Positions 1 through 7,222 of a stretch of 15,797 nucleotides of DNA are shown here, piece by piece. Under the pieces are notes generated by a model. The model searched no databases and was not told where the DNA came from. It worked only from the letters and a program-made list of their open reading frames with translations. The translations under genes and the position numbers were made by a program. The stretch lies in the NCBI GenBank assembly GCA_902465265.1, contig CABQMF010000047.1, positions 1 through 15,797 on the forward strand, given 5' to 3'. This DNA comes from an uncultured Collinsella sp. (GTDB lineage Bacteria; Actinomycetota; Coriobacteriia; Coriobacteriales; Coriobacteriaceae). Numbering within the stretch: position 1 is the first letter of the stretch; each line of letters begins with the position of its first letter.

Positions 1-43
1 CCAGCATCCAAAGATGTCGAAAAATGTCGACTTTGGATGCTGG
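1..43. repeat. Perfect 13-bp inverted repeat with repeated loop
   Basis: CCAGCATCCAAAG (1-13) is exactly complementary to CTTTGGATGCTGG (31-43). The 17-nt loop is itself built of two direct copies of ATGTCGA (14-20 and 24-30) separated by AAA. It lies 54 nt beyond the stop of the minus-strand glutaredoxin gene and starts at the window edge, so it could be that gene's terminator, the terminator of a plus-strand gene outside the window, or a dispersed palindromic element. No T-run is visible on the inner side; the outer side is not in the window. Confidence 0.6.
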
Positions 44-96
44 TGTGCATGTTTAGGCCGTATGGGGTGGGGCCTTGGACGGACGGGATGCGCGTA

Positions 97-342
97 CTAG
101 AGCAGGTTCTTCTGGACCCACGCGATGATGTCGCTCGACTCGTAGAGTGGCTTGCCGTCGATGAACAGGCAGGGAACCTGGCGTTTTCCGCCGACGGCGA
201 TGAGTGTCTGTTCGGCATCGGAATCGGTCGAGATATTGCGCTCGGGGATGGTCGCGCCGTTATCGGCAAGGAAACGCTTGACCTTTAAGCAATACGGGCA
301 GCCGGTCATAACGAATAGCGCGAGCTCGTGATCAGTAGCCAT
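97..342 (-). CDS. Glutaredoxin-family protein (CPYC)
   Basis: This 81-residue protein is a small thiol-disulfide oxidoreductase of the glutaredoxin/thioredoxin fold. It shows the dithiol active site C15-P-Y-C18 after a hydrophobic first strand, the cis-proline segment QVPCLFIDG (P57) and a C-terminal YESSDIIAWV helix typical of class I glutaredoxins. It would act in the cytoplasm, reducing protein or low-molecular-weight thiol disulfides. The reductant (glutathione or another thiol) cannot be told from the sequence. The start at 342 is chosen over an in-frame ATG at 381 because GGAGA lies 6 nt upstream and the fold begins at once. It follows the XRE/TipAS regulator by 51 nt on the same strand, so co-transcription is possible. 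An extra cysteine (C58) directly follows the cis-proline. Confidence 0.9.
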   Translation of the reverse strand: MATDHELALFVMTGCPYCLKVKRFLADNGATIPERNISTDSDAEQTLIAVGGKRQVPCLFIDGKPLYESSDIIAWVQKNLL

Positions 343-393
343 GGGTCTCCAATCGGTTGAAGTTTTGATTGAAATACCCAAAGCCGCCGCGGT

Positions 394-1221
394 CTATGCG
401 CGCGTCAACGACGACTCGATGGCCTGTACCAGAAACGCCGTGGCTCCGGTGCCGCAGGGCTTGTCGTAGTAGTCAACAAAGCGCTGGTCGGCAAGATAGC
501 CGTGGGCGAGGCCCAGATACGCTTCGTTCTGGGGCTCGCATCCCCAGTTGAGAGCAATCCAGCGACGATGCATCGCGACAAGCTTGCGAGCCTCGCTTCC
601 GTCCGCATCGCCATCGCCCATGGCGATCGATAGCTGGCCCAGAACAGCGCGTTCAAGTTCCTTCATGTCGTTCCATGTCTCGGGGCCCATGTCCAGCAGC
701 GCTTCGTTTGCTGCATCGATAGCCTCATCGCCATAGCGCGCCCGCGCCTCGGTACCGTAGCGCTCCTCGTTTTCCTGCACGGCGCGCCAGCGTTCCAGTT
801 GCGGCAGGACGGCGCCCATGAGCGAGACGGCTTCGTCGAGCGACATGCCGGTGTTTTGTGCCAGCCGCGGGGCACAATCCTCGATCATTGCCTCCATGGT
901 GGTGTCGTAGGTGTACTTGCCGTGGTCGTAGCACCACTTGCAGTAATGGTCGGTCGCGGTGCCCGCAGCATCGGTGCCGCAGTCGTCGGGCGTGAGTATC
1001 ATGCCGCAGCTCTGGCAATAGTGCTCGGGCATTTCGAGCAGGTGAGACAGGGGCTCGCCGGTTACGGCGGCAATGAGCTTCATCATGTCGATGCCAGGGG
1101 TGACTTCGCCGCGCTCCCAACGGCTGATGGCTTGGCGTGTGACGAAGAGCTTGGCGGCGAGCTGCTCTTGGGTAAGGTGATGGGCGCGACGGACAGCGAT
1201 GAGCTTTTCTGCAAAGGCCAT
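394..1221 (-). CDS. XRE HTH / zinc ribbon / TipAS-like regulator
   Basis: This 275-residue protein looks like a ligand-responsive transcription factor of three parts. Residues 6-58 form an XRE/HTH_3 domain (LTQEQLAAKLFVTRQAISRW). Residues 67-103 form a zinc ribbon with C69-x2-C72 and C94-x2-C97, plus C81. Residues about 149-274 resemble the TipAS antibiotic-recognition domain (MGPETWNDMKEL, GLAHGYLADQRFVDYYDK, AFLVQAIESSL). TipAS is best known at the C terminus of MerR-type regulators that bind thiopeptides or other drugs; here it is joined to a different DNA-binding domain. C228, just before the GLAHGYLADQRF helix, lies in the region where TipAL has its drug-reactive cysteine, but I have no alignment to prove equivalence. 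The start has AAAGGAG upstream. The likely ligand is a small hydrophobic or antibiotic molecule (inference). Autoregulation is suggested by the palindrome beside its promoter. Confidence 0.85.
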   Translation of the reverse strand: MAFAEKLIAVRRAHHLTQEQLAAKLFVTRQAISRWERGEVTPGIDMMKLIAAVTGEPLSHLLEMPEHYCQSCGMILTPDDCGTDAAGTATDHYCKWCYDHGKYTYDTTMEAMIEDCAPRLAQNTGMSLDEAVSLMGAVLPQLERWRAVQENEERYGTEARARYGDEAIDAANEALLDMGPETWNDMKELERAVLGQLSIAMGDGDADGSEARKLVAMHRRWIALNWGCEPQNEAYLGLAHGYLADQRFVDYYDKPCGTGATAFLVQAIESSLTRA

Positions 1222-1251
1222 AACGGCTCCTTTCTGCTGGTTGATGGCTTA

Positions 1252-1280
1252 AGCATACGCGGCGGCAGGCGCCCTTCCAA
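1252..1280 (-). promoter_or_regulatory. Promoter of the XRE/TipAS regulator
   Basis: On the minus strand TTGGAA (1280-1275) and TATGCT (1257-1252) are separated by exactly 17 nt and lie about 30 nt upstream of the ATG. The match to the sigma-70 consensus is fair and no experimental support exists. Confidence 0.5.
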
Positions 1281-1295
1281 GCAACCGTTGGTTGC
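1281..1295. promoter_or_regulatory. Candidate operator palindrome GCAACC-N3-GGTTGC
   Basis: GCAACC (1281-1286) and GGTTGC (1290-1295) form a perfect inverted repeat around a 3-nt centre. It abuts the -35 box of the regulator's promoter and lies about 55 nt upstream of the trmO -10 box, so it could serve the regulator, trmO or both. That it is bound by the XRE protein is inference. Confidence 0.45.
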
Positions 1296-1349
1296 ACGAC
1301 GGGGGACCGCGACAAAGAATTGCGCGCAGCGCCCCATGCCCCCATGCCG

Positions 1350-1355
1350 TACAAT
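1350..1355 (+). promoter_or_regulatory. -10 box TACAAT for a likely leaderless trmO mRNA
   Basis: TACAAT ends 7 nt before the ATG at 1363, so a transcript starting at the usual distance would begin at or next to the A of that ATG. No Shine-Dalgarno sequence precedes any of the candidate ATGs (1336, 1354, 1363). A clear -35 at 17 nt is missing (CAGCGC), which lowers confidence. Confidence 0.45.
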
Positions 1356-1362
1356 GACCGGC

Positions 1363-2100
1363 ATGGAACCTATCGCACACATACATACCGACCTGCCGCA
1401 GAAGTTCGGCATTCCGCGCAACAGCTTTTTGGCGCCTCATCTGCAGGGACACATCGTTTTTGAGCCGGAATTTGCCTCCAACGCAGCGGTTGAGGGTCTG
1501 GACTCCTTCTCTCACCTATGGCTGCTCTGGCGCTTCGAAAACGGCACACCCGGCGGCACAGCTAAGGACATAGCTGCCGATGCCAAGACGCAGGACAGGT
1601 CCGGCACCAATGCCAAGTGGTCGAAAACCGTACGCCCGCCGCGCCTGGGTGGAGCCGAGCGCGTGGGCGTATTTGCCACACGCAGTCCATTTCGCCCTAA
1701 TCCTATCGGTCTCACCTGCGTTAAGCTCGACCGCGTGGAGCTTACCGACGACGGCCCCATCATCCATGTGCTGGGGGCCGATCTGCGCGACGGCACGCCC
1801 GTCTACGATATCAAGCCCTACATTCCGTTTGCGGACTGTCACCCAGATGCGACGGGCGGCTGGATTGAGGATGCTCCGTGGCAAGGGCTCGACATCGAGT
1901 TCCCGCAGCCGCTGCAGGATATGGTCCCGCCCGCAAAGCTCCCCGGCTTGGTCGAGGTCCTTCGCCAAGATCCGCGCCGCGCGGGCAGCAAGCACGAGCC
2001 AAACCGCGTTTACCACTTGGCTTACGCCGGGCTCGACATATCGTTTACGGTCGACGGAGCCAGGTTGACGGTAACCGCCATCAACGACGCGCGGGACTAA
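1363..2100 (+). CDS. trmO: TrmO-type tRNA t6A37 N6-methyltransferase
   Basis: The 245-residue protein belongs to the TrmO/YaeB (TsaA-like) family. The E. coli member uses S-adenosylmethionine to methylate N6-threonylcarbamoyladenosine at position 37 of certain tRNAs, giving m6t6A, which fine-tunes threonine decoding. The two family hallmarks are plain: GVFATRSPFRPNPIGLT (residues 102-118) and DGTPVYDIKPYIPFAD (143-158). Length agrees with the E. coli protein. After the N-terminal beta-barrel domain comes the usual C-terminal extension, with RVYHLAYAGLDISFTVDG near the end. The open frame extends upstream to 799, but that part is antisense to the XRE regulator; residue similarity starts at 1363, where a -10 box suggests leaderless translation. 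It is divergent from the regulator and 107 nt upstream of the MalY-type gene, with no clear link in function. Confidence 0.9.
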   Translation: MEPIAHIHTDLPQKFGIPRNSFLAPHLQGHIVFEPEFASNAAVEGLDSFSHLWLLWRFENGTPGGTAKDIAADAKTQDRSGTNAKWSKTVRPPRLGGAERVGVFATRSPFRPNPIGLTCVKLDRVELTDDGPIIHVLGADLRDGTPVYDIKPYIPFADCHPDATGGWIEDAPWQGLDIEFPQPLQDMVPPAKLPGLVEVLRQDPRRAGSKHEPNRVYHLAYAGLDISFTVDGARLTVTAINDARD

Positions 2101-2207
2101 CCACCCGTCCGTATCCGTCAAAAACAACGCCAAACCCCATGCCAAAACCGCCCACGCTGGTGGACAATAACGCCTACCAAAACAATCACTTTGCACGGGA
2201 GCTCAGC

Positions 2208-3422
2208 ATGAAATACGACTTTAGCTCGCTTATCGACCGCCACGGCATGGACTCCATCGCCGTTGACTCCTGGGGCGAGATCCCCGGTATGGCTCCGAAC
2301 GCACCCGACGAGGGCTTCGACCGCATTCCCATGTGGGTGGCGGACATGAACTTCGCCACGGTACCCACGGTCCAGGAGCACATCATTCAGCGTGTCCAGC
2401 ACCCCATGTTCGGCTATTTCAATCCGCGCCCCGAATATTTCGACCGCATCATCGAATGGCAGAGCCGCCGTAATGGCGTCGAGGGCCTGGCACCTGAGCA
2501 TATCGGCTACGAAAACGGCGTGCTGGGCGGTGTCGTGTCGACGCTGCGCGCGTATGTCCAGCCGGGCGATGCGGTGTTGGTCCACAGCCCCACCTACATC
2601 GGCTTTACCAAGTCCATTGAGGCCGCAGGCTATCGCATTGTCCACAGCCCGCTTAAGCTCGACGACCAGGGCGTGTGGCGTATGGACTTTGAGGACATGG
2701 AGCGCAAGCTCGCACAAAACCACATCCATGCCGCGGTGTTCTGCTCGCCGCACAATCCCTGCGGCCGCGTATGGGAGCGCGACGAGATCGAGCGCGCTAT
2801 GGACATCTATCGCCAGCACGATTGCATGGTAATCTCGGACGAGATTTGGTCCGATATCATCCTGCCGGGACACAAGCACATCCCGACGCAGTCGGTGAGC
2901 GAGGATGCCCGCATGCGCACGGTTGCCCTCTATGCGCCGAGCAAGACGTTTAACCTGGCGGGTCTGGTCGGCAGCTACCACATCATCTACAACGAGACGC
3001 TGCGCGACCGCGTGTGCGCCGTGTCCAACAAGACCCACTACAACGAGATGAACGTCCTCTCCATGCATGCGCTTATCGGTGCCTACCAGCCGCAGGGCTA
3101 CGAGTGGGTGGACGAGCTCAACCAGGTGCTTGCCGGCAATATCGAGTACTTCTGCACGTATGCAGAAAAACACTGGAAGGGCGTCGCGTTTTCGCGTCCT
3201 CAGGGCACGTACATGGTGTTTCTGGACTGCACCGAGTGGTGTCGCGAACATGGCCGCGATATTCAGTGGCTGCTCGACGAGGGGGCGCGCGTGGGCGTGG
3301 GGTATCAGGACGGCCGCCCGTTCCACGGGCCCTGCCACATTCGCGTGAATCTGGCGCTGCCGCTTTCGCGCGTAAGGGAAGCGTGCGACCGCCTGGACCG
3401 CTACGTTTTTAATGCGCGGTAA
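2208..3422 (+). CDS. MalY/PatB-family PLP C-S lyase
   Basis: The 404-residue product is a fold-type I PLP enzyme of the MalY/PatB group. Such enzymes cleave the C-S bond of cystathionine or cysteine conjugates, giving a thiol, pyruvate and ammonia; some also act as regulators (E. coli MalY) or produce sulfide and odorous thiols. The N-terminal PMWVADMNFATVP is the family's signature. The PLP site is complete: N183 in SPHNPCGRVW, D211 in SDEIWSDI, the Schiff-base lysine K246 in YAPSKTFNLAG, and the carboxylate-binding arginine in the C-terminal HIRVNLALP. The start at 2208 is set by GGGAG six nt upstream and by the canonical MKYDFSSLIDR beginning; an in-frame ATG at 2139 has no ribosome site. 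It is probably cytoplasmic and used in methionine/cysteine metabolism. The true substrate cannot be read from sequence. Confidence 0.9.
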   Translation: MKYDFSSLIDRHGMDSIAVDSWGEIPGMAPNAPDEGFDRIPMWVADMNFATVPTVQEHIIQRVQHPMFGYFNPRPEYFDRIIEWQSRRNGVEGLAPEHIGYENGVLGGVVSTLRAYVQPGDAVLVHSPTYIGFTKSIEAAGYRIVHSPLKLDDQGVWRMDFEDMERKLAQNHIHAAVFCSPHNPCGRVWERDEIERAMDIYRQHDCMVISDEIWSDIILPGHKHIPTQSVSEDARMRTVALYAPSKTFNLAGLVGSYHIIYNETLRDRVCAVSNKTHYNEMNVLSMHALIGAYQPQGYEWVDELNQVLAGNIEYFCTYAEKHWKGVAFSRPQGTYMVFLDCTEWCREHGRDIQWLLDEGARVGVGYQDGRPFHGPCHIRVNLALPLSRVREACDRLDRYVFNAR

Positions 3423-3432
3423 GTGAGCACTG

Positions 3433-3474
3433 CATGCGGGGCCTTCTGCCAAGTCGGCTGGAAGGCCCCGCATG
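3433..3474 (+). terminator. 14-bp hairpin after the MalY-type gene
   Basis: CATGCGGGGCCTTC (3433-3446) pairs perfectly with GAAGGCCCCGCATG (3461-3474) over a 14-nt loop, which can itself pair GCC with GGC. It starts 11 nt after the stop codon. The following bases are GTAAAAC rather than a T-run, so it is a weak or non-canonical terminator, or an mRNA-stabilising hairpin. Confidence 0.6.
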
Positions 3475-3566
3475 GTAAAACGCCTGTAACCATTGGGCGC
3501 TCGTGTGGTTTTGTTTGCTATTATTTTTTACCATTTCAGTCTGTAAACAGGATCGTCTGGAGCTCG

Positions 3567-4436
3567 ATGAAAAGACCCCGTCGCTCGGTTGCCATTTCGT
3601 TGTTTGTTGCGCTTGCGGTGGCGAGCGCCTTTGTCGTAGCGATAGCTAGCTGTTCTGGGCGTAATGACGAAGCCTCGACGTCTGCATTAGAAGGTCTGGA
3701 CGCCTCGCAGATCAAAGACGACGACCTCAAGACGCTCAACGTCGGCAGCGACCTCTATCCACCGTTTGTGTATACCGACGAGTACGGCGATATCGTTGGC
3801 CTGGATGTCGAGATATTGACCGAGGCTTTGGCCCGCATTGGTTATAAGCCAAAATACCAGCTGATCGACTGGGAAAAGAAGAAAGAGCTGCTGGCGAGCG
3901 GCGAGCTCGATTGCGTCATGGGCAGCTTTAGCATGACGGGTCGCGAAAACGAGTGTCGTTGGGCCGGCCCGTACCTTGCGAGCCGCCAGGTGGTCGCGGT
4001 CGATCCCCAGAGCGATATCTACACACTTGCCGATCTTGAGGATAAGATCGTAGCGGTTCAGTCCACCACCAAGCCCGAGGGCATTTTGCTCAATCGCACA
4101 AATGAAAACGTTCCGCAGATCAAGGAACTCTACTGCTTTTCGGACCGTTCATGCCTGAACCCGGCGCTCGTCGAGGGCCTGGTCGACGCCATCGCCGCGC
4201 ATGAGTCCTTGCTGCTCACCTACGAAAAGGACTATGGCGTAACGTATCGCATTTTGGATGAGCCGCTGCTAGAGGTTGGTTTGGGCACCGCTTTCGATAT
4301 CAACGATACGCGCGGCATCGACGTTAAGCTCACTCATGCCTATCAAGAAATGCTTGCCGATGGCACCATGGAACGTCTGGTGTCAAAGTACTTTGATGAC
4401 CCTTCGCCATTTTTGAATATGGAGGGCCTGTCATGA
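3567..4436 (+). CDS. Solute-binding lipoprotein (SBP_bac_3-like) coupled to a kinase
   Basis: This 289-residue protein resembles family 3 (amino-acid-type) extracellular solute-binding proteins. It has a lipoprotein signal (MKRPRR, a hydrophobic stretch from residue 8 to 28, lipobox IASC with C29) and would be anchored outside the membrane. The binding domain spans about 56-277 with the typical LNVGSDLYPPFVYTDEYGDIVGLDVEIL start, the GELDCVMGSFSMTGRE segment and the closing DGTMERLVSKYF helix. No ABC permease or ATPase is adjacent. Instead the stop codon overlaps the start of the hybrid kinase (ATGA), so the two are translationally coupled and the protein probably presents a ligand to that kinase, as LuxP does for LuxQ (analogy). 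The ATG at 3567 has CTGGAG upstream; the frame stays open to 3423, but that part covers the preceding hairpin. A T-rich stretch at 3509-3535 may hold the promoter. The ligand is unknown. Confidence 0.85.
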   Translation: MKRPRRSVAISLFVALAVASAFVVAIASCSGRNDEASTSALEGLDASQIKDDDLKTLNVGSDLYPPFVYTDEYGDIVGLDVEILTEALARIGYKPKYQLIDWEKKKELLASGELDCVMGSFSMTGRENECRWAGPYLASRQVVAVDPQSDIYTLADLEDKIVAVQSTTKPEGILLNRTNENVPQIKELYCFSDRSCLNPALVEGLVDAIAAHESLLLTYEKDYGVTYRILDEPLLEVGLGTAFDINDTRGIDVKLTHAYQEMLADGTMERLVSKYFDDPSPFLNMEGLS

Positions 4437-6625
4437 TCGATGCGCCCGACAACGCCGCTCAGGAGCGGGACAATCGTTCGACAGGGGCATGGCTCCTTGT
4501 CGCTCTGCTGGGGATAGCGCTCTCGGTTGTTGCCGGCATGATGAGTTACGGTTACACGACAGCCCAGGCCGAGCAGCGTTTTGCCGACGTTGTCGATTAC
4601 GTGGCGACGCAGAGTCTTTCCTACGATGCGTTCAACAGCGCCTATGCGACCAAAAACCTGATTCGCGTTATGGAGATCGCCGGAGAGACAGCCCGCGATA
4701 TGGAGCGCGACGGTTCGGTGGATAGCGCCATGCTGGAGCAATACGCCGACCAGTTCAACGTGAGCGCGCTGATCGTGACGGACGCATCGGGCAATTTGGT
4801 GTCCGAGTCCTCGACGGGCGATGTGGGCTACGAGTCGCTCGCTACGTATCTCAAGGAAGCACCCGTGCTGGAGGTGGCAACTCATCCGCTTAAGTCCTAT
4901 ACCGCCCGCATCACGCTTGCGGATGATTCGGTCGCAGACATTGGCTGCGTGACTCGGCAGGATGGCGAGGGCATCGTTATCGCGGTAAGGCATCAGAGCG
5001 CGAAGGCGGTTGCAAACAATACACTCAAACTGCAGAGTTTGCTCGAAGGCTATGAAACCATCGATAGCGGCAATATCGTGATCGAAAGTGACGGCAAGGT
5101 CGTTGCGACCAATGCCGTTGAACCCACTGTATTGGGCGTATTCGATCTGCCTGCGACGGACGTCTTCATTGTCGACGGTATTAAGGATCGATGCCTGGCC
5201 GGTAAGGTCAAATTGATTAACGCCGACGGCGAGTGGTATTTGGGCACATTTGGAAAAGCGCACAAATTCTATGTGTACACCTATGCTCCGGCGCGGCGTT
5301 ACTTCGAGGTCGTCGCGGCTGTTGCTGCCGGCGTGCTGGCGCTCTACAGCGGTGCAATAGCCGCTGTTGTGATGATGCGTCGCCGCGCTGATCGCCGACG
5401 TTTGACGGACTTGCTGCAGCAGGAGCGCGACTATGGCGACAAGCTGGCAAAGGCGGCGCGTGAGGCCTCGTCTGCCAACTCGGCAAAGACAGAGTTTCTA
5501 CGTCGCATGAGCCACGATCTGCGCACGCCCATCAACGGCATTCGCGGTATGGTCGAGGTCGGCGATGCCAATGGGGACGATCTGCAAAAGCAGGCCGAGT
5601 GCCGCTCAAAGATCTGGACGGCATCGGGACTGCTGCTCGACCTTGCCAACGAGGCCTTGGATATGAGTCGCCTGGAGAGCGGGCAGGTCGACCTGAACCT
5701 CGTACCCACAAATTTGGTGGCACTCAACTGTGAAGTGCGCGATATTCTGGAGCGCCAGGCCGAGGAGCGTCTGGTGACAATTATCTGCGACCAGCAGACG
5801 CTTAATCATCCCTATGCTCGGGTGAGTGTGACGCACCTCAAGCGCTTGTTGCTCAATATTGCCGGCAATGCCGTCAAGTACAACCGCCAGGGCGGCTATG
5901 TTCGCCTGGTGTGCCGCGAGGTGGAGCCTGTAGATGGCGTCCCTGTCTATGAATACACGATCGCCGACAACGGTATTGGCATGAGCGAGGAGTTCCAACA
6001 GCACCTCTACGAGCCGTTTTGCCGTGAGGAGCAGCAGGTGGAAGGCGCTTCGTCGGGAACTGGCCTGGGCGTGCCTATCGCAAAACAGCTGGTCGAGCTT
6101 ATGGGCGGAACCATGAGCTTTACGAGCGTCTTGGGGCAGGGGACGACGTTTACCATCCGCCTGCCGTTCGAGAAATGCAAGCGTTCCGAGATTCCTCAGG
6201 CAGTGCGCGTGGATGCGGGCGATGGCGATGCGCTCCAGGGCTTGCGCGTTTTGCTCGTAGAGGATAACGATCTGAATGCCGAGATCGCGCAGTTTACACT
6301 CAGCCGTGCCGGTGCCGTCGTGACGCATGCTAAGGATGGCGAGTCTGCCGTTGAGGCGTTTGCCGCGAGCGCACCGCACGAGTACGACGTGGTGTTGATG
6401 GACATCATGATGCCTGGCATCGATGGCCTTGAGGCCACGCGTCGGATTCGAGCACTCGATCGCGAGGATGCCGCGACCACGCCGATTATCGCCGTGAGTG
6501 CCAACGCCTTTGCCGACGACCGCAGACTTTCGCGCGAGGCGGGCATGGACGCGCACCTGAGTAAACCCGTGAGCTCGCAGGAGCTCGTTGAGGCGCTTGC
6601 GCACATAGCTGCCGACGCTTCATAA
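4433..6625 (+). CDS. Hybrid histidine kinase, CACHE-like sensor
   Basis: The 730-residue membrane protein has TM1 (about 17-41), an extracytoplasmic domain (42-290), TM2 (291-316), HisKA, HATPase_c and a C-terminal receiver. The outer domain looks like a double CACHE (helix, then NVSALIVTDASGNLVSES, then GNIVIESDGKVVATN), an inference from pattern. Kinase motifs are intact: H361 in MSHDLRTPIN, N475/N479 in the N box, D512 in DNGIGM, GTGLG at 542-546. The receiver (604-725) has E610-D611, phospho-acceptor D657 in LMDIMMPG, S689 and K711. No HPt domain follows, so an external phosphotransfer protein or response regulator must take the signal, or the receiver acts as a local sink or regulator. 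The start overlaps the lipoprotein stop by ATGA. Its receiver closely resembles that of the kinase at 7218-10022. Confidence 0.92.
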   Translation: MIDAPDNAAQERDNRSTGAWLLVALLGIALSVVAGMMSYGYTTAQAEQRFADVVDYVATQSLSYDAFNSAYATKNLIRVMEIAGETARDMERDGSVDSAMLEQYADQFNVSALIVTDASGNLVSESSTGDVGYESLATYLKEAPVLEVATHPLKSYTARITLADDSVADIGCVTRQDGEGIVIAVRHQSAKAVANNTLKLQSLLEGYETIDSGNIVIESDGKVVATNAVEPTVLGVFDLPATDVFIVDGIKDRCLAGKVKLINADGEWYLGTFGKAHKFYVYTYAPARRYFEVVAAVAAGVLALYSGAIAAVVMMRRRADRRRLTDLLQQERDYGDKLAKAAREASSANSAKTEFLRRMSHDLRTPINGIRGMVEVGDANGDDLQKQAECRSKIWTASGLLLDLANEALDMSRLESGQVDLNLVPTNLVALNCEVRDILERQAEERLVTIICDQQTLNHPYARVSVTHLKRLLLNIAGNAVKYNRQGGYVRLVCREVEPVDGVPVYEYTIADNGIGMSEEFQQHLYEPFCREEQQVEGASSGTGLGVPIAKQLVELMGGTMSFTSVLGQGTTFTIRLPFEKCKRSEIPQAVRVDAGDGDALQGLRVLLVEDNDLNAEIAQFTLSRAGAVVTHAKDGESAVEAFAASAPHEYDVVLMDIMMPGIDGLEATRRIRALDREDAATTPIIAVSANAFADDRRLSREAGMDAHLSKPVSSQELVEALAHIAADAS

Positions 6626-6627
6626 GC

Positions 6628-6667
6628 ATATGGCCCGGTTCCAAGGTGGGTTGGAACCGGGCCATAT
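6628..6667. terminator. 17-bp hairpin terminator between convergent genes
   Basis: The arms 6628-6644 and 6651-6667 are perfectly complementary over 17 bp, with the 6-nt loop GGTGGG. It begins two nt after the plus-strand kinase stop (6625) and ends 28 nt beyond the minus-strand split-barrel stop (6696), so it can serve both directions. The plus side is followed by a T-rich but broken run (TGCTATTTG, then TTTTGCTTTT). Confidence 0.8.
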
Positions 6668-6695
6668 TGCTATTTGTGAGTTTTGCTTTTGAGGC

Positions 6696-7175
6696 TTACT
6701 TTTCTTGAATCTGCTTGCCGCAAAGATGCTCAATCGTAATCTCGTAGAGCTGGACGCCCTTAATGTCCTTGGCGATTTCCTCTTCGACCTCCTCGGCAGA
6801 AGGGTAGTACTTAAGGGCGAGCTGGCGGACTTTATCCTCGATAAACGCGGGGGTGTCATTCGCCAGGCGACAGCGGCCAAAGACCACGGTACTCATAACG
6901 TAGGGAGCCCAGTCACCGTCCTTGTACCACTCGTTGCCGTAAACGGTAAAGCAGACCTTGTCATCGCGCTTGAGTGCGTCGACCTTGTGGCCGGCCTTGG
7001 CGCCATGGAAATAAATCTTGTCGTGCTCGGCGTCGAAGAAGTAGTTGACGGGAATGGCGTACGGGTAGCCATCGTCGCCGTTGACGGCAAAGACGCCGCG
7101 CTTGCAGGTGGCGAGCAGTTCGCGCGCTTCCTCGTCAGTGATGGCGCGTTTCTTTCGACGTAAGGGCCTAAACAT
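6696..7175 (-). CDS. Pyridoxamine-5'-phosphate-oxidase-like flavin split barrel
   Basis: The 159-residue protein belongs to the FMN-binding split-barrel superfamily, closest in pattern to the Pyridox_ox_2/NimA-like group: ITDEEARELLATCKRGVFAV, then DDGYPYAIPVNYFFD, then KIYFHGAKAGHKVDALKRDDKVCFTVYG. Members bind FMN or another flavin or heme cofactor as dimers. Some NimA proteins reduce nitroimidazole drugs, but most gut members have no known substrate, so the role stays open. The start at 7175 is chosen because AAAGGAAG lies 6 nt upstream; a start at 7214 would add 13 residues without similarity. The gene lies 42 nt after the stop of the fused-sensor hybrid kinase on the same strand and may be read with it. 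A -10-like TATAGT over the kinase stop codon could also give it its own transcript. Confidence 0.85.
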   Translation of the reverse strand: MFRPLRRKKRAITDEEARELLATCKRGVFAVNGDDGYPYAIPVNYFFDAEHDKIYFHGAKAGHKVDALKRDDKVCFTVYGNEWYKDGDWAPYVMSTVVFGRCRLANDTPAFIEDKVRQLALKYYPSAEEVEEEIAKDIKGVQLYEITIEHLCGKQIQEK

Positions 7176-7216
7176 CGTTGGCTTCCTTTCTGGTCGTGCG
7201 TGGTGGTTGGGCACAA

Positions 7217-7222
7217 ACTATA
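7217..7222 (-). promoter_or_regulatory. Possible -10 box TATAGT overlapping the upstream stop codon
   Basis: TATAGT (minus strand, 7222-7217) covers the kinase stop codon and lies 41 nt upstream of the split-barrel ATG. No good -35 is found 16-18 nt further upstream, so it is a weak candidate. Confidence 0.3.

Noticed and set aside
799..1362. A 188-codon upstream extension of the trmO frame
   Set aside because: It lies antisense to the XRE/TipAS regulator, and TrmO similarity starts only at 1363.
2118..3473. A 451-codon open frame antisense to the MalY-type gene
   Set aside because: It mirrors a gene with a complete PLP active site; its translation has no recognisable domain and the openness comes from GC-rich codon use.
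5606..6604. A 332-codon open frame antisense to the left kinase
   Set aside because: The sense strand carries intact kinase and receiver motifs; the antisense protein shows none.
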